Assembly (NCBI GenBank): GCA_021325115.1
Contig: JAJPHU010000150.1
Coordinates: 1 to 38,273 of the forward strand
Direction of reading: 5' to 3'
Source: Planctomycetota bacterium
Lineage (GTDB): Bacteria > Planctomycetota > Planctomycetia > Gemmatales > Gemmataceae
Length of the DNA stretch: 38,273 bases
Under the pieces are notes generated by a model. That model was given only the letters and a program-made list of their open reading frames with translations. It was not told the DNA's origin and did no database searches. The position numbers and the translations under genes were made by a program. This document shows positions 31,302-38,273 of this stretch, one piece after another (position 1 is the first letter of the stretch; every line of letters begins with the position of its first letter).

Positions 31302-32747
31302 CTAGAATTCGCGGTCCTTCTTGCGGCCTGGTTCCGGTACGGGGTACTTGCCGTCGGGACCGGCCAACAGCGGGGCGGGCGAATCCATCGCCAGCCGATC
31401 GACCTCCGGGGCGAATTCGTGGGCATCGGCGAGCATGTCTTTCAGGGTGACGGTTCGGCCGATGTGCGCCGCTTTTCGTCCCATGGCCGTGACCACACTG
31501 GCCATGGCGCCGCGCTCGACTTCGTTGTACGGCCTGTCTTCGCGGATGGCCTGGAGCAGATCGTTCCATTCGACGCGGTAGGGATTGTCGGTGTCCTTCT
31601 CCTCGGCGCGCCAGGCAATGTCCTGCTGGTGTGGCCCGCCAGTCTTCTGCGTCCTTTTGCCCCGGCGGCGGGCTTCGCCGGTGAAGACACAATTCTGCCC
31701 CTTGAAGATGCGGGCATAAGAGGGCCAGTGGCCGTTGACCGAAATGATGGCCGAGCCTTTGGTGCCGTGCGCATAGCTGGCGTGTTCTTGCTCGCAGCCG
31801 ATCATGCAGCGGCCTTCCAGCCACAACTTGGTGCCATCGGCGAAGGTATACTCAACAGAATAGACATCGAAGTTCTGATCGATGTCGGTGCCGCCGCTGT
31901 CATTATGGTAATGCCGGCCGCCAGAGCCACGTGCCTCGATTGGCCAGGCATCTTTCATCCAGCAACATTCATCGATATTGTGGATGTAAAAATCACTGTA
32001 GCAGCCGCCGCTGGCCCACAAGAACGAATGGAAACGCTGCACTTGATAGAGCAGCTCGCTAATGTTCGGCGGCTTGGGTTTAGAAGCGAAGAAGGCGTCC
32101 GGACCATGCTGCCGATAGGCGCGTAGCAGAATGATTTCGCCGAGTTGGCCGTCGCGGATGCGTCGGTACAATTCCTGCCGGGCATGGCAGTGCCGGCACA
32201 TCAGACCGACGCCGACCTTGAGGTTCTTGGCTCGCGCTTCCTCACCCAGCTTCAGCATCTTGCGCGTGCTCGGTCCATCGACGGTGATCGGCTTCTCCAT
32301 GAAGACGTGCAGTCCTTTCTGGATGGCGTAGGTGAAATGGACCCAGCGAAACGCTGGCGGCGTCGTCAGGATGACCACATCGCCCGGCCGTAAGCAGTCC
32401 ATGGCGTGCTTGTAGGCATCGAAACCAAGGAACTTGCGATCCGTGGGCACTTCGACTTTCTTGTCCTTCTCAAACTTCTTGAGGTAGTCGTAGCATCGGT
32501 TGAGCTTACTCGTGAAAACATCGGCCATAGCCACGAGCTTGGTAGGGCCGAAGCGGCTGACCAGGGCGTCCTCAGCGGCGCCAGTGCCGCGGCCGCCGCA
32601 GCCGACCAGAGCCAGCTGGATGGTGTTGTTTTCACCAGCATGAACTGCCGGAATGGCCAGTCCGGTCAGCGCCGAAGCCATAGCGACTTGGCTGCTCGTC
32701 TTCAGCATGTCACGACGCGAAAGGTTGGGGTGGAATGTATCGGTCAC
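31302..32747 (-). CDS. Tat-exported Gfo/Idh/MocA family oxidoreductase
   Basis: This 481-residue protein has a Tat signal ([20 protein letters not shown], Arg11-Arg12, probable cleavage after VHA), an NAD(P)-binding motif [11 protein letters not shown], and EKP at residues 151-153 with catalytic Lys152. The C-terminal domain includes [20 protein letters not shown], the family's His/Asp substrate region, and a C-terminal tail of about 50 residues. It is related to the exported homologue at 9357 but longer. The start is GTG 32747 with GAGGAG seven bases ahead; the Tat motif supports it. It diverges from nadA. The substrate is unknown; exported members are thought to act on sugars in the periplasm. 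Confidence 0.9.
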   Translation of the reverse strand: MTDTFHPNLSRRDMLKTSSQVAMASALTGLAIPAVHAGENNTIQLALVGCGGRGTGAAEDALVSRFGPTKLVAMADVFTSKLNRCYDYLKKFEKDKKVEVPTDRKFLGFDAYKHAMDCLRPGDVVILTTPPAFRWVHFTYAIQKGLHVFMEKPITVDGPSTRKMLKLGEEARAKNLKVGVGLMCRHCHARQELYRRIRDGQLGEIILLRAYRQHGPDAFFASKPKPPNISELLYQVQRFHSFLWASGGCYSDFYIHNIDECCWMKDAWPIEARGSGGRHYHNDSGGTDIDQNFDVYSVEYTFADGTKLWLEGRCMIGCEQEHASYAHGTKGSAIISVNGHWPSYARIFKGQNCVFTGEARRRGKRTQKTGGPHQQDIAWRAEEKDTDNPYRVEWNDLLQAIREDRPYNEVERGAMASVVTAMGRKAAHIGRTVTLKDMLADAHEFAPEVDRLAMDSPAPLLAGPDGKYPVPEPGRKKDREF

Positions 32748-32858
32748 GATGGATCTCCTCCCGGTGGGGAAAATAGGTAGGAACTCAGTGAGCGAAGTAT
32801 GCTTACCAGTTTCTCTGATCTGCGGCGAAAGTCAATCGTCGAACGCGAAAAATTTGTG

Positions 32859-32864
32859 TACAAT
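32859..32864 (+). promoter_or_regulatory. candidate -10 box of nadA
   Basis: TACAAT stands 53 bases before the nadA start in the 169-base divergent spacer. No good -35 box lies at the right distance, so this is a weak call. Confidence 0.3.
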
Positions 32865-32916
32865 ACCTTCGGATGTGGGTTCGTCCTCCGCCACACGAAA
32901 AACAAGGGCTTTTATT

Positions 32917-33843
32917 ATGCTTGATCTCATCGCCGAGATTCGTCATCTCAAAGGACAGAATAACGCTACCATTCTCGCTCACTACTATCAGGATGGCGAA
33001 ATCCAGGAGCTTGCCGATTTCACCGGCGACAGCCTGAAACTGGCCCGCGCAGCCACGAAAGTCACCACTTCGACGATCGTGTTCTGCGGCGTGCATTTCA
33101 TGGCCGAGACGGCGAAAATCCTCAATCCCGACAAGCGCGTTTTGTTGCCGGATCTGCAAGCAGGGTGCAGTTTGGCCGAGAGCTGCCCTGCCGACAAGCT
33201 AGCTCGTTATCAGGAAATGCTCCGCATCAACGGCCGGCGCTTTCAGACTGTTGCCTATATCAACAGCACCGCCGCTGTCAAAGCCCTGTCTGACTGGGTC
33301 GTCACGTCTGGCAACGCCGAGTCGATCCTTCGCCGTGTGCCTGCCGACCATGAGATCCTGTTCGTGCCGGATCGGCACCTGGGCCAATATCTGCAAGAAG
33401 TCACCGGACGGAAAATGATCCTGTGGGACGGTTCGTGCATAGTGCATGAGATTTTCAGCGTCGGCGATCTGCTGGCACTGAAACGCCAATTGCCCAAAGC
33501 GATCACGCTGGCCCATCCGGAATGTCCGGCGAACATCCGCGAACACAGCGATTTCGTTGGCGGTACCGAGGCCATGCTCAAGCACCTGGCGACTTATCGG
33601 GAGCCGACCGACTTCCTCGTCGCCACAGAAGTGAACATGATGTGGCAGATGCAGAGCCAATTTCCGCAGCACCGCTATCATCCGGTGCCGGGCATCACCT
33701 GCGCCTGCAACAAGTGCCCGCACATGGCTCGCAACACCTTGGAAAAACTCCGCGATTGCCTGGCCCACGGTGCACCGGAGATCGTCTGGCAACCCAGCTT
33801 TCATCGCGCTCGTGAAGTTCTCGAACGCAGCCTGCTGAGCTGA
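32917..33843 (+). CDS. nadA: quinolinate synthase NadA
   Basis: The 308-residue enzyme condenses iminoaspartate with dihydroxyacetone phosphate to quinolinate, the second step of NAD synthesis from aspartate, in the cytoplasm. Family segments are plain: [67 protein letters not shown] and [18 protein letters not shown]. The [4Fe-4S] cluster ligands are probably Cys84, Cys174 (DGSCIVHE) and Cys267, judging from spacing in known NadA proteins. Length is normal for the short NadA type. ATG 32917 follows AAGGG; longer readings overlap the divergent spacer and are unlikely. No nadB or nadC is in the window. An inverted-repeat element follows the stop by 10 bases. Confidence 0.96.
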   Translation: MLDLIAEIRHLKGQNNATILAHYYQDGEIQELADFTGDSLKLARAATKVTTSTIVFCGVHFMAETAKILNPDKRVLLPDLQAGCSLAESCPADKLARYQEMLRINGRRFQTVAYINSTAAVKALSDWVVTSGNAESILRRVPADHEILFVPDRHLGQYLQEVTGRKMILWDGSCIVHEIFSVGDLLALKRQLPKAITLAHPECPANIREHSDFVGGTEAMLKHLATYREPTDFLVATEVNMMWQMQSQFPQHRYHPVPGITCACNKCPHMARNTLEKLRDCLAHGAPEIVWQPSFHRAREVLERSLLS

Positions 33844-33853
33844 AGAAAAGAGC

Positions 33854-33991
33854 TAACCCCAGAGTCACAGAGAACACAGAGAAGGAAACACAAAGAAAAG
33901 GGAAAGCCAAGGTCAGACCCACGGGTCTTGGCTCCTTCTGGTCCTGATTTTCTCCTCTGTATTCTCTGTGTCCTCTGTGACTCTGGGGTTA
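33854..33991. repeat. CACAGAG-type inverted repeat, copy 1
   Basis: Arms 33854-33883 and 33962-33991 pair over 30 bases with one mismatch (TAACCCCAGAGTCACAGAG at the outer end). Inside is a further stem AGCCAAG (33905-33911) with CTTGGCT (33927-33933). It starts 10 bases after nadA and ends next to the TTTTGGAG that serves as ribosome site of the next gene. A related copy lies at 34675-34813. Confidence 0.8.
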
Positions 33992-34006
33992 ATTTTGGAG
34001 ATTCCT

Positions 34007-34669
34007 ATGCCGCTGATTCCGAATCGCTTTCTCTTCCGCGTTTGCTATCCCTGCCGTTACATCGCCGAGCTGCCGCGCGAGGACAGTGATGATTTGCTCG
34101 ATTTGCCTCCTACGTGTCGGTTGGACAGTTTTGCCGACATGGACGGACGGCGCTCGTTCGCCGATGTGCGCATGGCCTGGAACGAGGGAGGATTGGCGTT
34201 GCAAGTAGAAGTACGCGGCAAGGAACAGGTACCTGTCGGAGATATTTCCCGGCCGCGGTCTTCCGACGGCGTCACCATCTGGATCGATACGCGCGATGCC
34301 CGCACCAGCCATCGCGCCAGCCGTTATTGCCATCAGTTCCATTTTCTCGCCGCTGGCGGCGGTCCCGACAAGGATGAGCCAGCCTTGGTACAGAGCAAGA
34401 TCCATCGCGCGCTGCAGGATGCACCGATGATAGCGGCAGAGACGGTGCCGTTTCAATTGGTGCCGCGCACCGGCGGCTATCGGCTGGAAGCATTCTTGCC
34501 GGCAACGGCGCTGTACGGCTTCGACCCGGAGTTGGAGCCGCGGTTGGGGATACATCTGGCCGTCCATGATCGAGAATTGGGAGAACAGTCGCTTAGCGTC
34601 GGCAGCGATTTTCCTTGGGCGGAGGATCCGAGCTTGTGGAGCGTGTTGGAATTGGTGAAGGAGGAATAG
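34007..34669 (+). CDS. CBM9-like (DOMON-type) domain protein
   Basis: This 220-residue protein has no signal peptide. Its body resembles the carbohydrate-binding family 9-like domain: FADVRMAWNEGGLALQVEV, SSDGVTIWIDTRDARTSHRA, YRLEAFLPATALYGFDPE and LGIHLAVHDRELGEQSLSVG follow the usual beta-sandwich order. Such domains bind sugars or haem; here the ligand is unknown. The lack of a signal peptide is odd for this fold. ATG 34007 has TTTTGGAG six bases ahead, and that site touches the inverted repeat at 33854-33991; a reading from 33968 would start inside the repeat. The gene is bracketed by two related repeat elements, so it may move or be regulated with them. Confidence 0.7.
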   Translation: MPLIPNRFLFRVCYPCRYIAELPREDSDDLLDLPPTCRLDSFADMDGRRSFADVRMAWNEGGLALQVEVRGKEQVPVGDISRPRSSDGVTIWIDTRDARTSHRASRYCHQFHFLAAGGGPDKDEPALVQSKIHRALQDAPMIAAETVPFQLVPRTGGYRLEAFLPATALYGFDPELEPRLGIHLAVHDRELGEQSLSVGSDFPWAEDPSLWSVLELVKEE

Positions 34670-34674
34670 GAACG

Positions 34675-34813
34675 AACCGCAGAGTCACCAAGAACATAGA
34701 GAAGCAAACGTAGAAAAAGAAAGTAAAGAAAAGGAGGAGATGGACATCTCTTTCTTTTCTGCTTTTCCCTGTTTCTGGATTTGCTTCTCTGTGCCCTTGG
34801 TGACTCTGTGGTT
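34675..34813. repeat. CACAGAG-type inverted repeat, copy 2
   Basis: Arms 34675-34708 and 34780-34813 pair over 34 bases with four mismatches. The outer text (AGAGTCACCAAGAACATAG) is close to that of copy 1. It starts 5 bases after the CBM9-like gene and ends 11 bases before the end of the RRM gene on the other strand, so it may also end transcription of both. Confidence 0.75.
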
Positions 34814-34824
34814 AATCTTTTTGC

Positions 34825-35142
34825 TTAGTAGCGACTGCGTCCGCCGCCATAACCGCCGCGTCCACCGCGACCACCGCGATTGCTGCCGCCTTCGGGTTTT
34901 GGACGTGCTTCATTGACGGTCAAGGACCGGCCATCCACCTCTTTGCCGTTCATATCGGCAATAGCGGCCTGCGCTTCGGAATCATTGCCCATCTCCACAA
35001 AGCCGAAACCTTTGGAGCGGCCGGTGTCACGGTCCATGATAACCTGGGCCGACACCACGCTGCCGTGCGCCTCGAACAGGCGCTGCAAATCATTGTTACC
35101 AACTGAGTAGGGCAGATTGCCCACGTACAACTTCTTGCCCAT
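34825..35142 (-). CDS. RRM-domain RNA-binding protein with Gly/Arg-rich tail
   Basis: The 105-residue protein is a single RNA recognition motif: RNP2 LYVGNL (residues 5-10) and RNP1 KGFGFVEM (44-51) carry the aromatic residues that stack on RNA bases. A Gly/Arg-rich tail (about 88-105, GGRGGRGGYGGG) follows. It matches the glycine-rich RNA-binding proteins of bacteria, often thought to act as RNA chaperones in the cytoplasm. ATG 35142 follows GGAGG by about five bases; longer upstream readings are not conserved. A candidate promoter at 35332-35324 would give a leader of about 175 bases, long enough for control at the RNA level. Next upstream on the same strand is infA. Confidence 0.93.
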   Translation of the reverse strand: MGKKLYVGNLPYSVGNNDLQRLFEAHGSVVSAQVIMDRDTGRSKGFGFVEMGNDSEAQAAIADMNGKEVDGRSLTVNEARPKPEGGSNRGGRGGRGGYGGGRSRY

Positions 35143-35323
35143 GAGGGCCTCCGGAAAGAAACTGGCGAGGCACACGATCATCCCGTAGGACGACCTGCTC
35201 CGCAAAACGTTAACACATGGACTTTGGAGGAAAGGAAAATGGGAGACTCGCCACAGTGCAACCGAACCCGGCCCGCGAGCAAGCCGCGACATGGACCAAT
35301 CCGTAAAGCCCACAATACAGCAC

Positions 35324-35332
35324 ATTCTACCA
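35324..35332 (-). promoter_or_regulatory. candidate extended -10 promoter of the RRM gene
   Basis: On the minus strand TGGTAGAAT (35332-35324) combines a TGn extension with a -10 box. There is no clear -35 box. The rest of the 359-base spacer 35143-35501 has no gene. Confidence 0.4.
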
Positions 35333-35460
35333 TGCGAACCTGGTACTGAATAGGGAAAAATGGATTTTTTTCGCGCCGCCACGCTGCAGAATCCGAGCCG
35401 AAAGCATTAACAAAGAGCAGAGGTAGAGAATGGCATGGAAAGGACGTCTCGCCTTGCCCG

Positions 35461-35480
35461 GCGGGGCCCGAGTGCCCCGC
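35461..35480 (-). terminator. GC-rich hairpin after infA
   Basis: Arms GCGGGGC (35461-35467) and GCCCCGC (35474-35480) lie 21 bases beyond the infA stop on the minus strand. No T run follows. Confidence 0.45.
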
Positions 35481-35501
35481 GGCCAGCTATAGAGGCAGCA
35501 A

Positions 35502-35759
35502 TTATTCCGGAGGCGTCGCCGTATCGGCCGTGCGCTGACGCAACGGACCGCGATAGGTGATACGGCCTTTGCTCAAATCGTAAGGAGAAATGGCAACGGT
35601 GACCGTATCGCCAGGCAGGATACGGATGAAGTTCTTGCGGATCTTGCCAGCGATGTGGGCCACGATTTCGTGCCCGTTCTCCAGACGGACCCGGAACTGT
35701 GTGTTGGCAAGAGCAGCGATCACCTTGCCTTGAACCTGAATCGCTTCTTCTTTGGCCAT
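35502..35759 (-). CDS. infA: translation initiation factor IF-1
   Basis: The 85-residue protein is the single OB-fold factor that binds the ribosomal A site during initiation. It has the family's order: [19 protein letters not shown], then [20 protein letters not shown], then [20 protein letters not shown] and GRITYR. It is some ten residues longer than the E. coli protein because of a C-terminal Thr/Pro tail (TADTATPPE). ATG 35759 follows GGAGG by five bases. It is not in a ribosomal protein operon here. Instead it stands with an RRM gene on the same strand and diverges from the small sigma region 4-like gene. Confidence 0.97.
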   Translation of the reverse strand: MAKEEAIQVQGKVIAALANTQFRVRLENGHEIVAHIAGKIRKNFIRILPGDTVTVAISPYDLSKGRITYRGPLRQRTADTATPPE

Positions 35760-35970
35760 GAATCCTCCAAAAACCGAGAAAACAGGTGAACACCCTCTTT
35801 GGGTTGGATTATTGTCTTTTTACGAATCCCACCGCAGCTACGCAAGGCGAAACCGCCCCCCGCTCCCTCTTCGCCCACCCGCTCGCAAGGGAGGGAGTTG
35901 CCCTTGCTGGCGCGGCGAACAAGCCAGGGGTGAAAAAAATCGAGAATTTGCCGAACAACCGCCGGACTTG

Positions 35971-35979
35971 TGGTACACT
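35971..35979 (+). promoter_or_regulatory. candidate extended -10 promoter of the 65-residue protein gene
   Basis: TGGTACACT (35971-35979) has the TGn extension before a -10 box and lies about 78 bases before the ATG. No clear -35 box is seen. Confidence 0.4.
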
Positions 35980-36056
35980 TGGGGCAAGGGACAAGGGACA
36001 CGTTGCTGTTGGGGTTTGTGAAGAATCGCTGCTCAGCTACAGTGGGAGGTTGGACG

Positions 36057-36254
36057 ATGGCGCAGCATCCATTCGACGAGACTTTGCCAGAGCCGCGGCG
36101 CAAGGAGATTTTCCTCGCCTTGGTGGAAACACAGGATCAACGTGTCGGCGTGACGCGCTCGCGCCAGCTGGTCGCCCATCGATTCGGCGTCAGCGTGGAC
36201 CAGATCCGCCTCATCGAGCAAGAAGGTCTCGATCACGAATGGCCGCCCCTGTGA
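36057..36254 (+). CDS. 65-residue protein with a sigma region 4-like helix-turn-helix
   Basis: The small acidic protein has an N-terminal part HPFDETLPEPRRKEIFLALV and a C-terminal part (about residues 35-58) reading SRQLVAHRFGVSVDQIRLIE. That second part matches the DNA-binding helix-turn-helix of sigma70 region 4.2 in pattern (RFGVS, then a helix ending in IRLIEQEGL). There is no room for sigma region 2, so it cannot act as a complete sigma factor. I believe it is a conserved planctomycete small protein, from memory only. ATG 36057 follows GGGAGG by eight bases. It diverges from infA and is closed by a perfect palindrome at 36272. It may bind DNA or core RNA polymerase; this is inferred. 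Confidence 0.75.
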   Translation: MAQHPFDETLPEPRRKEIFLALVETQDQRVGVTRSRQLVAHRFGVSVDQIRLIEQEGLDHEWPPL

Positions 36255-36271
36255 GCACCACAATTCGATAA

Positions 36272-36334
36272 ATCCGATCGGCGATCGTAAGGGAGCAGGG
36301 AATCAAACGGTTCCCTTACGATCGCCGATCGGAT
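36272..36334. terminator. perfect 23-base palindrome after the small sigma-like gene
   Basis: Arms 36272-36294 and 36312-36334 pair without mismatch around a 17-base loop. The core GCGATCGTAAGGGAG resembles the element inside the TolC-family gene. It starts 17 bases after the stop codon and probably ends that transcript. Confidence 0.65.
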
Positions 36335-36347
36335 ACGCAATTTCGAC

Positions 36348-36375
36348 TTGCCGGCTCGGTGGAAATAGTTATCTT
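36348..36375 (+). promoter_or_regulatory. candidate promoter of the fourth Gfo/Idh/MocA gene
   Basis: TTGCCG (36348-36353), a 16-base spacer and TATCTT (36370-36375) lie 60 bases before the ATG at 36436. Each box matches four of six positions. Confidence 0.4.
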
Positions 36376-36435
36376 ATCTTGAACGCTTTTCTCAAGCACA
36401 AGTAACTGTTCTGCACCCCGAGCGAGGCAACAGGC

Positions 36436-37563
36436 ATGGCCAACAAGCAATTCAACGTGGCGATCATCGGTCTCGGCTTCGGCGCCGAGTTCATTCCCAT
36501 CTACCAAAAGCACCCGCTGGCTAACATGTACGCCATCTGCCAGCGCACCGAGAGCAAGCTCAACCAGGTCGGCGACGCCTTCGGCATTGCCAAGCGCTAC
36601 CGCCGCTATGAAGACGTTCTCGCCGATCCCAACGTCGATTTCGTCCACATCAATACACCCATCCCCGATCACGCTCCCCAAGCCATTGCCGCCCTCAAAG
36701 CCGGCAAACACGTCATGTCTACCGTGCCGATGGCCACCACTATCGAAGAATGTCAGCAGATCGTCGAGTTGGTCAAAAAGACCGGCTTGAAATACATGAT
36801 GGCTGAAACAGTTGTGTATGCCCGCGAGTTTCTGTTCGTCAAGGAGCTGTACGACAAGGGCGAACTGGGCAAAGTGCAGTTTTTGCAGGCGAGCCATCAG
36901 CAAGACATGGACGGCTGGCCGGATTATTGGCCGGGCCTGCCGCCGATGCACTACGCTACGCACTGCGTCGGCCCCTGTCTGGCCCTGACCAGGGCCGAGG
37001 CGGAATACGTCTCCTGTTTCGGCTCCGGCACCATCCGCCAAGAGCTGATCGGTAAATACCATTCGCCGTTTGCTGTCGAAACAGCGCACATCAAACTCCG
37101 CAATTCTGACTTGACGGCTCGTATTTATCGCTCATTGTTCGATACGGCCCGCCAGTACCGTGAGAGTTTCGATGTCTATGGCACGAAGAAATCATTCGAA
37201 TGGCAGCTGATTGAAGGGGAAGATCCTGTGGTCCACACGGCCAAGAAGCCGGAGCCGGAAATCCCCCAGCGCGTCAAGGTGCCCGATTACGCCCATCTGT
37301 TGCCACCGGAGATCCAGCGTTTCACGACACGCGGCGTCTACGATGCCGGTGAGCACGCTCATTTGTCGTTCATCCAGGGCGGCGGCCACGGCGGCTCACA
37401 TCCGCACCTGTGCCACGAGTTCCTCTCGGCCCTGGCGGAAAATCGCGATCCCTATCCTAACGCCGTGCAGTCAGCCAACTGGACCTGCGTGGGTATCTGT
37501 GCCCATCAGTCGGCGCTGAAGGGCGGGGAAATCGTCAAACTCCCCGCGTTTACGTTGATGTAA
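36436..37563 (+). CDS. cytoplasmic Gfo/Idh/MocA family oxidoreductase lacking the EKP lysine
   Basis: This 375-residue protein has no signal peptide. The NAD(P) site is AIIGLGFGAEF (residues 9-19). The strand-loop where the family has EKP reads STVPMA, so the catalytic lysine position holds Val97. The substrate side includes PMHYATHCVGPCLAL and a late SHPHLCHEFLSALAE. This places it in a subgroup with an altered active site; it may use a different proton relay or have another role. ATG 36436 has GAGG about nine bases ahead and the Rossmann strand begins at residue 6. A secreted esterase gene follows after 81 bases, perhaps in the same transcript, which hints at carbohydrate use. The substrate is unknown. 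Confidence 0.88.
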   Translation: MANKQFNVAIIGLGFGAEFIPIYQKHPLANMYAICQRTESKLNQVGDAFGIAKRYRRYEDVLADPNVDFVHINTPIPDHAPQAIAALKAGKHVMSTVPMATTIEECQQIVELVKKTGLKYMMAETVVYAREFLFVKELYDKGELGKVQFLQASHQQDMDGWPDYWPGLPPMHYATHCVGPCLALTRAEAEYVSCFGSGTIRQELIGKYHSPFAVETAHIKLRNSDLTARIYRSLFDTARQYRESFDVYGTKKSFEWQLIEGEDPVVHTAKKPEPEIPQRVKVPDYAHLLPPEIQRFTTRGVYDAGEHAHLSFIQGGGHGGSHPHLCHEFLSALAENRDPYPNAVQSANWTCVGICAHQSALKGGEIVKLPAFTLM

Positions 37564-37580
37564 GTTTAGCTGAGACGCAT

Positions 37581-37609
37581 AGCGGAGTGCGTTCAGCCTC
37601 CGCTCCGCT
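37581..37609 (+). repeat. short hairpin between oxidoreductase and esterase genes
   Basis: Arms AGCGGAG (37581-37587) and CTCCGCT (37603-37609) pair perfectly, 18 bases after the stop. It is probably a minor RNA stem. Confidence 0.4.
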
Positions 37610-37644
37610 TACCTATCTACCCAACCAACAAGGGAGGTCCACCG

Positions 37645-38273
37645 ATGCGTAATGCTTGGTTCGCTGGCCTGCTGGCTCTCTGCTTGATCGCGGCCTCTGC
37701 GCAGGCAGAAGATTCAAAGCCCGCCGATACCATCCCTGCGCCCAGCAACATTCGCGGTGCGGAGTATCCCCGCATCCACGCCGACCTGCGGGTGACGTTC
37801 CGTATCAAGGCGCCGAGCGCTCAGAAGGTCGAATTCGGATTTTTCGGATTTGATGGCGGTAAGCGCTATTCGGCGAAGAAAGGCGAGGATGGCTTCTGGA
37901 CCGTGACGACGGACAAACTGGTGCCCGGGTTCCATTACTACAGGGTGTTCATCGATGGCGTGGAGGTCAATGACCCTGCCAGTGAAACGTTTTTCGGGAC
38001 CGGCAAGCAAACCAGTGGCATCGAGATCCCGGAGAAGGGTGTCGATTACTATCTCCCCAAAGATGTGCCGCACGGCGAAATCCGGGAGCGCTGGTATCAC
38101 TCCAAGACAACCCAGCAGTGGCGACGCATTTTCGTCTACACGCCGCCCGGTTACGACACCAATCGCGAGAAGCGCTATCCGGTGCTGTACTTGCAGCACG
38201 GCGGCGGCGAAGACGAACGGGCCTGGCCAAACCAGGGGCGCGTCGGCTTCATCCTGGATAATCTGATCGCCGA
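37645..38273 (+). CDS. secreted esterase with N-terminal E-set/CBM48-like domain (3' truncated)
   Basis: The frame runs open from ATG 37645 to the window edge (209 residues) with no stop. It begins with a Sec signal peptide (MRNAWFAGLLALCLIAASAQA). A beta-sandwich of the E-set/CBM48 type follows at about residues 45-110 (VTFRIKAPSAQKVEFGF; GFWTVTTDKLVPGFHYYRVF). Then comes the start of an esterase D/feruloyl-esterase-type alpha/beta hydrolase: RRIFVYTPPGYD and RYPVLYLQHGGGEDERAW. This layout matches XynZ-like acetyl or feruloyl esterases that release ester groups from plant polysaccharides. The catalytic Ser, Asp and His lie beyond the edge. AGGGAGG is seven bases before the ATG. It follows the Gfo/Idh/MocA gene by 81 bases. 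Confidence 0.85.
   Translation, partial: MRNAWFAGLLALCLIAASAQAEDSKPADTIPAPSNIRGAEYPRIHADLRVTFRIKAPSAQKVEFGFFGFDGGKRYSAKKGEDGFWTVTTDKLVPGFHYYRVFIDGVEVNDPASETFFGTGKQTSGIEIPEKGVDYYLPKDVPHGEIRERWYHSKTTQQWRRIFVYTPPGYDTNREKRYPVLYLQHGGGEDERAWPNQGRVGFILDNLIA

Overview
The window looks like a piece of a Planctomycetota chromosome, most likely from the order Gemmatales. This is inferred from family content, not from any database comparison. The marker families are a PSCyt1-DUF1549-DUF1553 protein next to a DUF1501 protein, an ECF sigma factor overlapping a membrane Ser/Thr kinase with C-terminal WD40 repeats, four Gfo/Idh/MocA oxidoreductases (two with clear Tat signals, one truncated by the window edge), a coiled-coil porin and many secreted or lipoprotein hypotheticals. 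The DNA is GC-rich. Five genes appear to use GTG or TTG starts (positions 1128, 6593, 9357, 12918 and 32747). I see no rRNA, tRNA, CRISPR array, transposase or phage gene.

Layout. 1-5.1 kb: the C-terminal part of a Gfo/Idh/MocA oxidoreductase, a class III aminotransferase behind a good sigma70-type promoter, a membrane-anchored hypothetical, a stand-alone LigD-type phosphoesterase domain and a methyltransferase. 5.3-9.1 kb: a secreted hypothetical diverging from an OprO/P-like porin, then a lipoprotein. 9.4-13.9 kb: a Tat-exported Gfo/Idh/MocA protein, then a compact set of an HpnA-like epimerase and two overlapping GT2 glycosyltransferases, probably for a surface glycan or glycolipid. 14.0-18.8 kb: an RND pump permease and its adaptor lipoprotein behind a near-consensus sigma54 (-24/-12) promoter. 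18.9-24.0 kb: a membrane TPR protein and the PSCyt1/DUF1501 pair. 24.5-26.0 kb, opposite strand: a TolC-family outer-membrane factor that could complete the pump. 26.2-31.0 kb: the ECF sigma factor, the WD40 kinase and a small membrane protein. 31.3-38.3 kb: another Tat-exported oxidoreductase diverging from nadA, a CBM9-like domain protein bracketed by two related inverted repeats, an RRM protein, infA, a 65-residue sigma region 4-like protein, a fourth Gfo/Idh/MocA protein and the start of a secreted esterase.

The intergenic DNA is full of palindromes. They include two copies of a GC-rich inverted-repeat element with the same loop (715-853 and 31044-31278), two copies of a CACAGAG-type inverted repeat (33854-33991 and 34675-34813), two palindromes sharing a CGTAAGGGA core, and several perfect or wobble-paired hairpins just after stop codons. 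One palindrome lies inside the TolC-family coding sequence and is translated. The most notable items are the sigma54 promoter of the efflux genes, the in-gene palindrome, the stand-alone sigma region 4-like protein and the gene bracketed by repeat elements. I did not find a wholly new multi-gene system that the sequence alone would prove.
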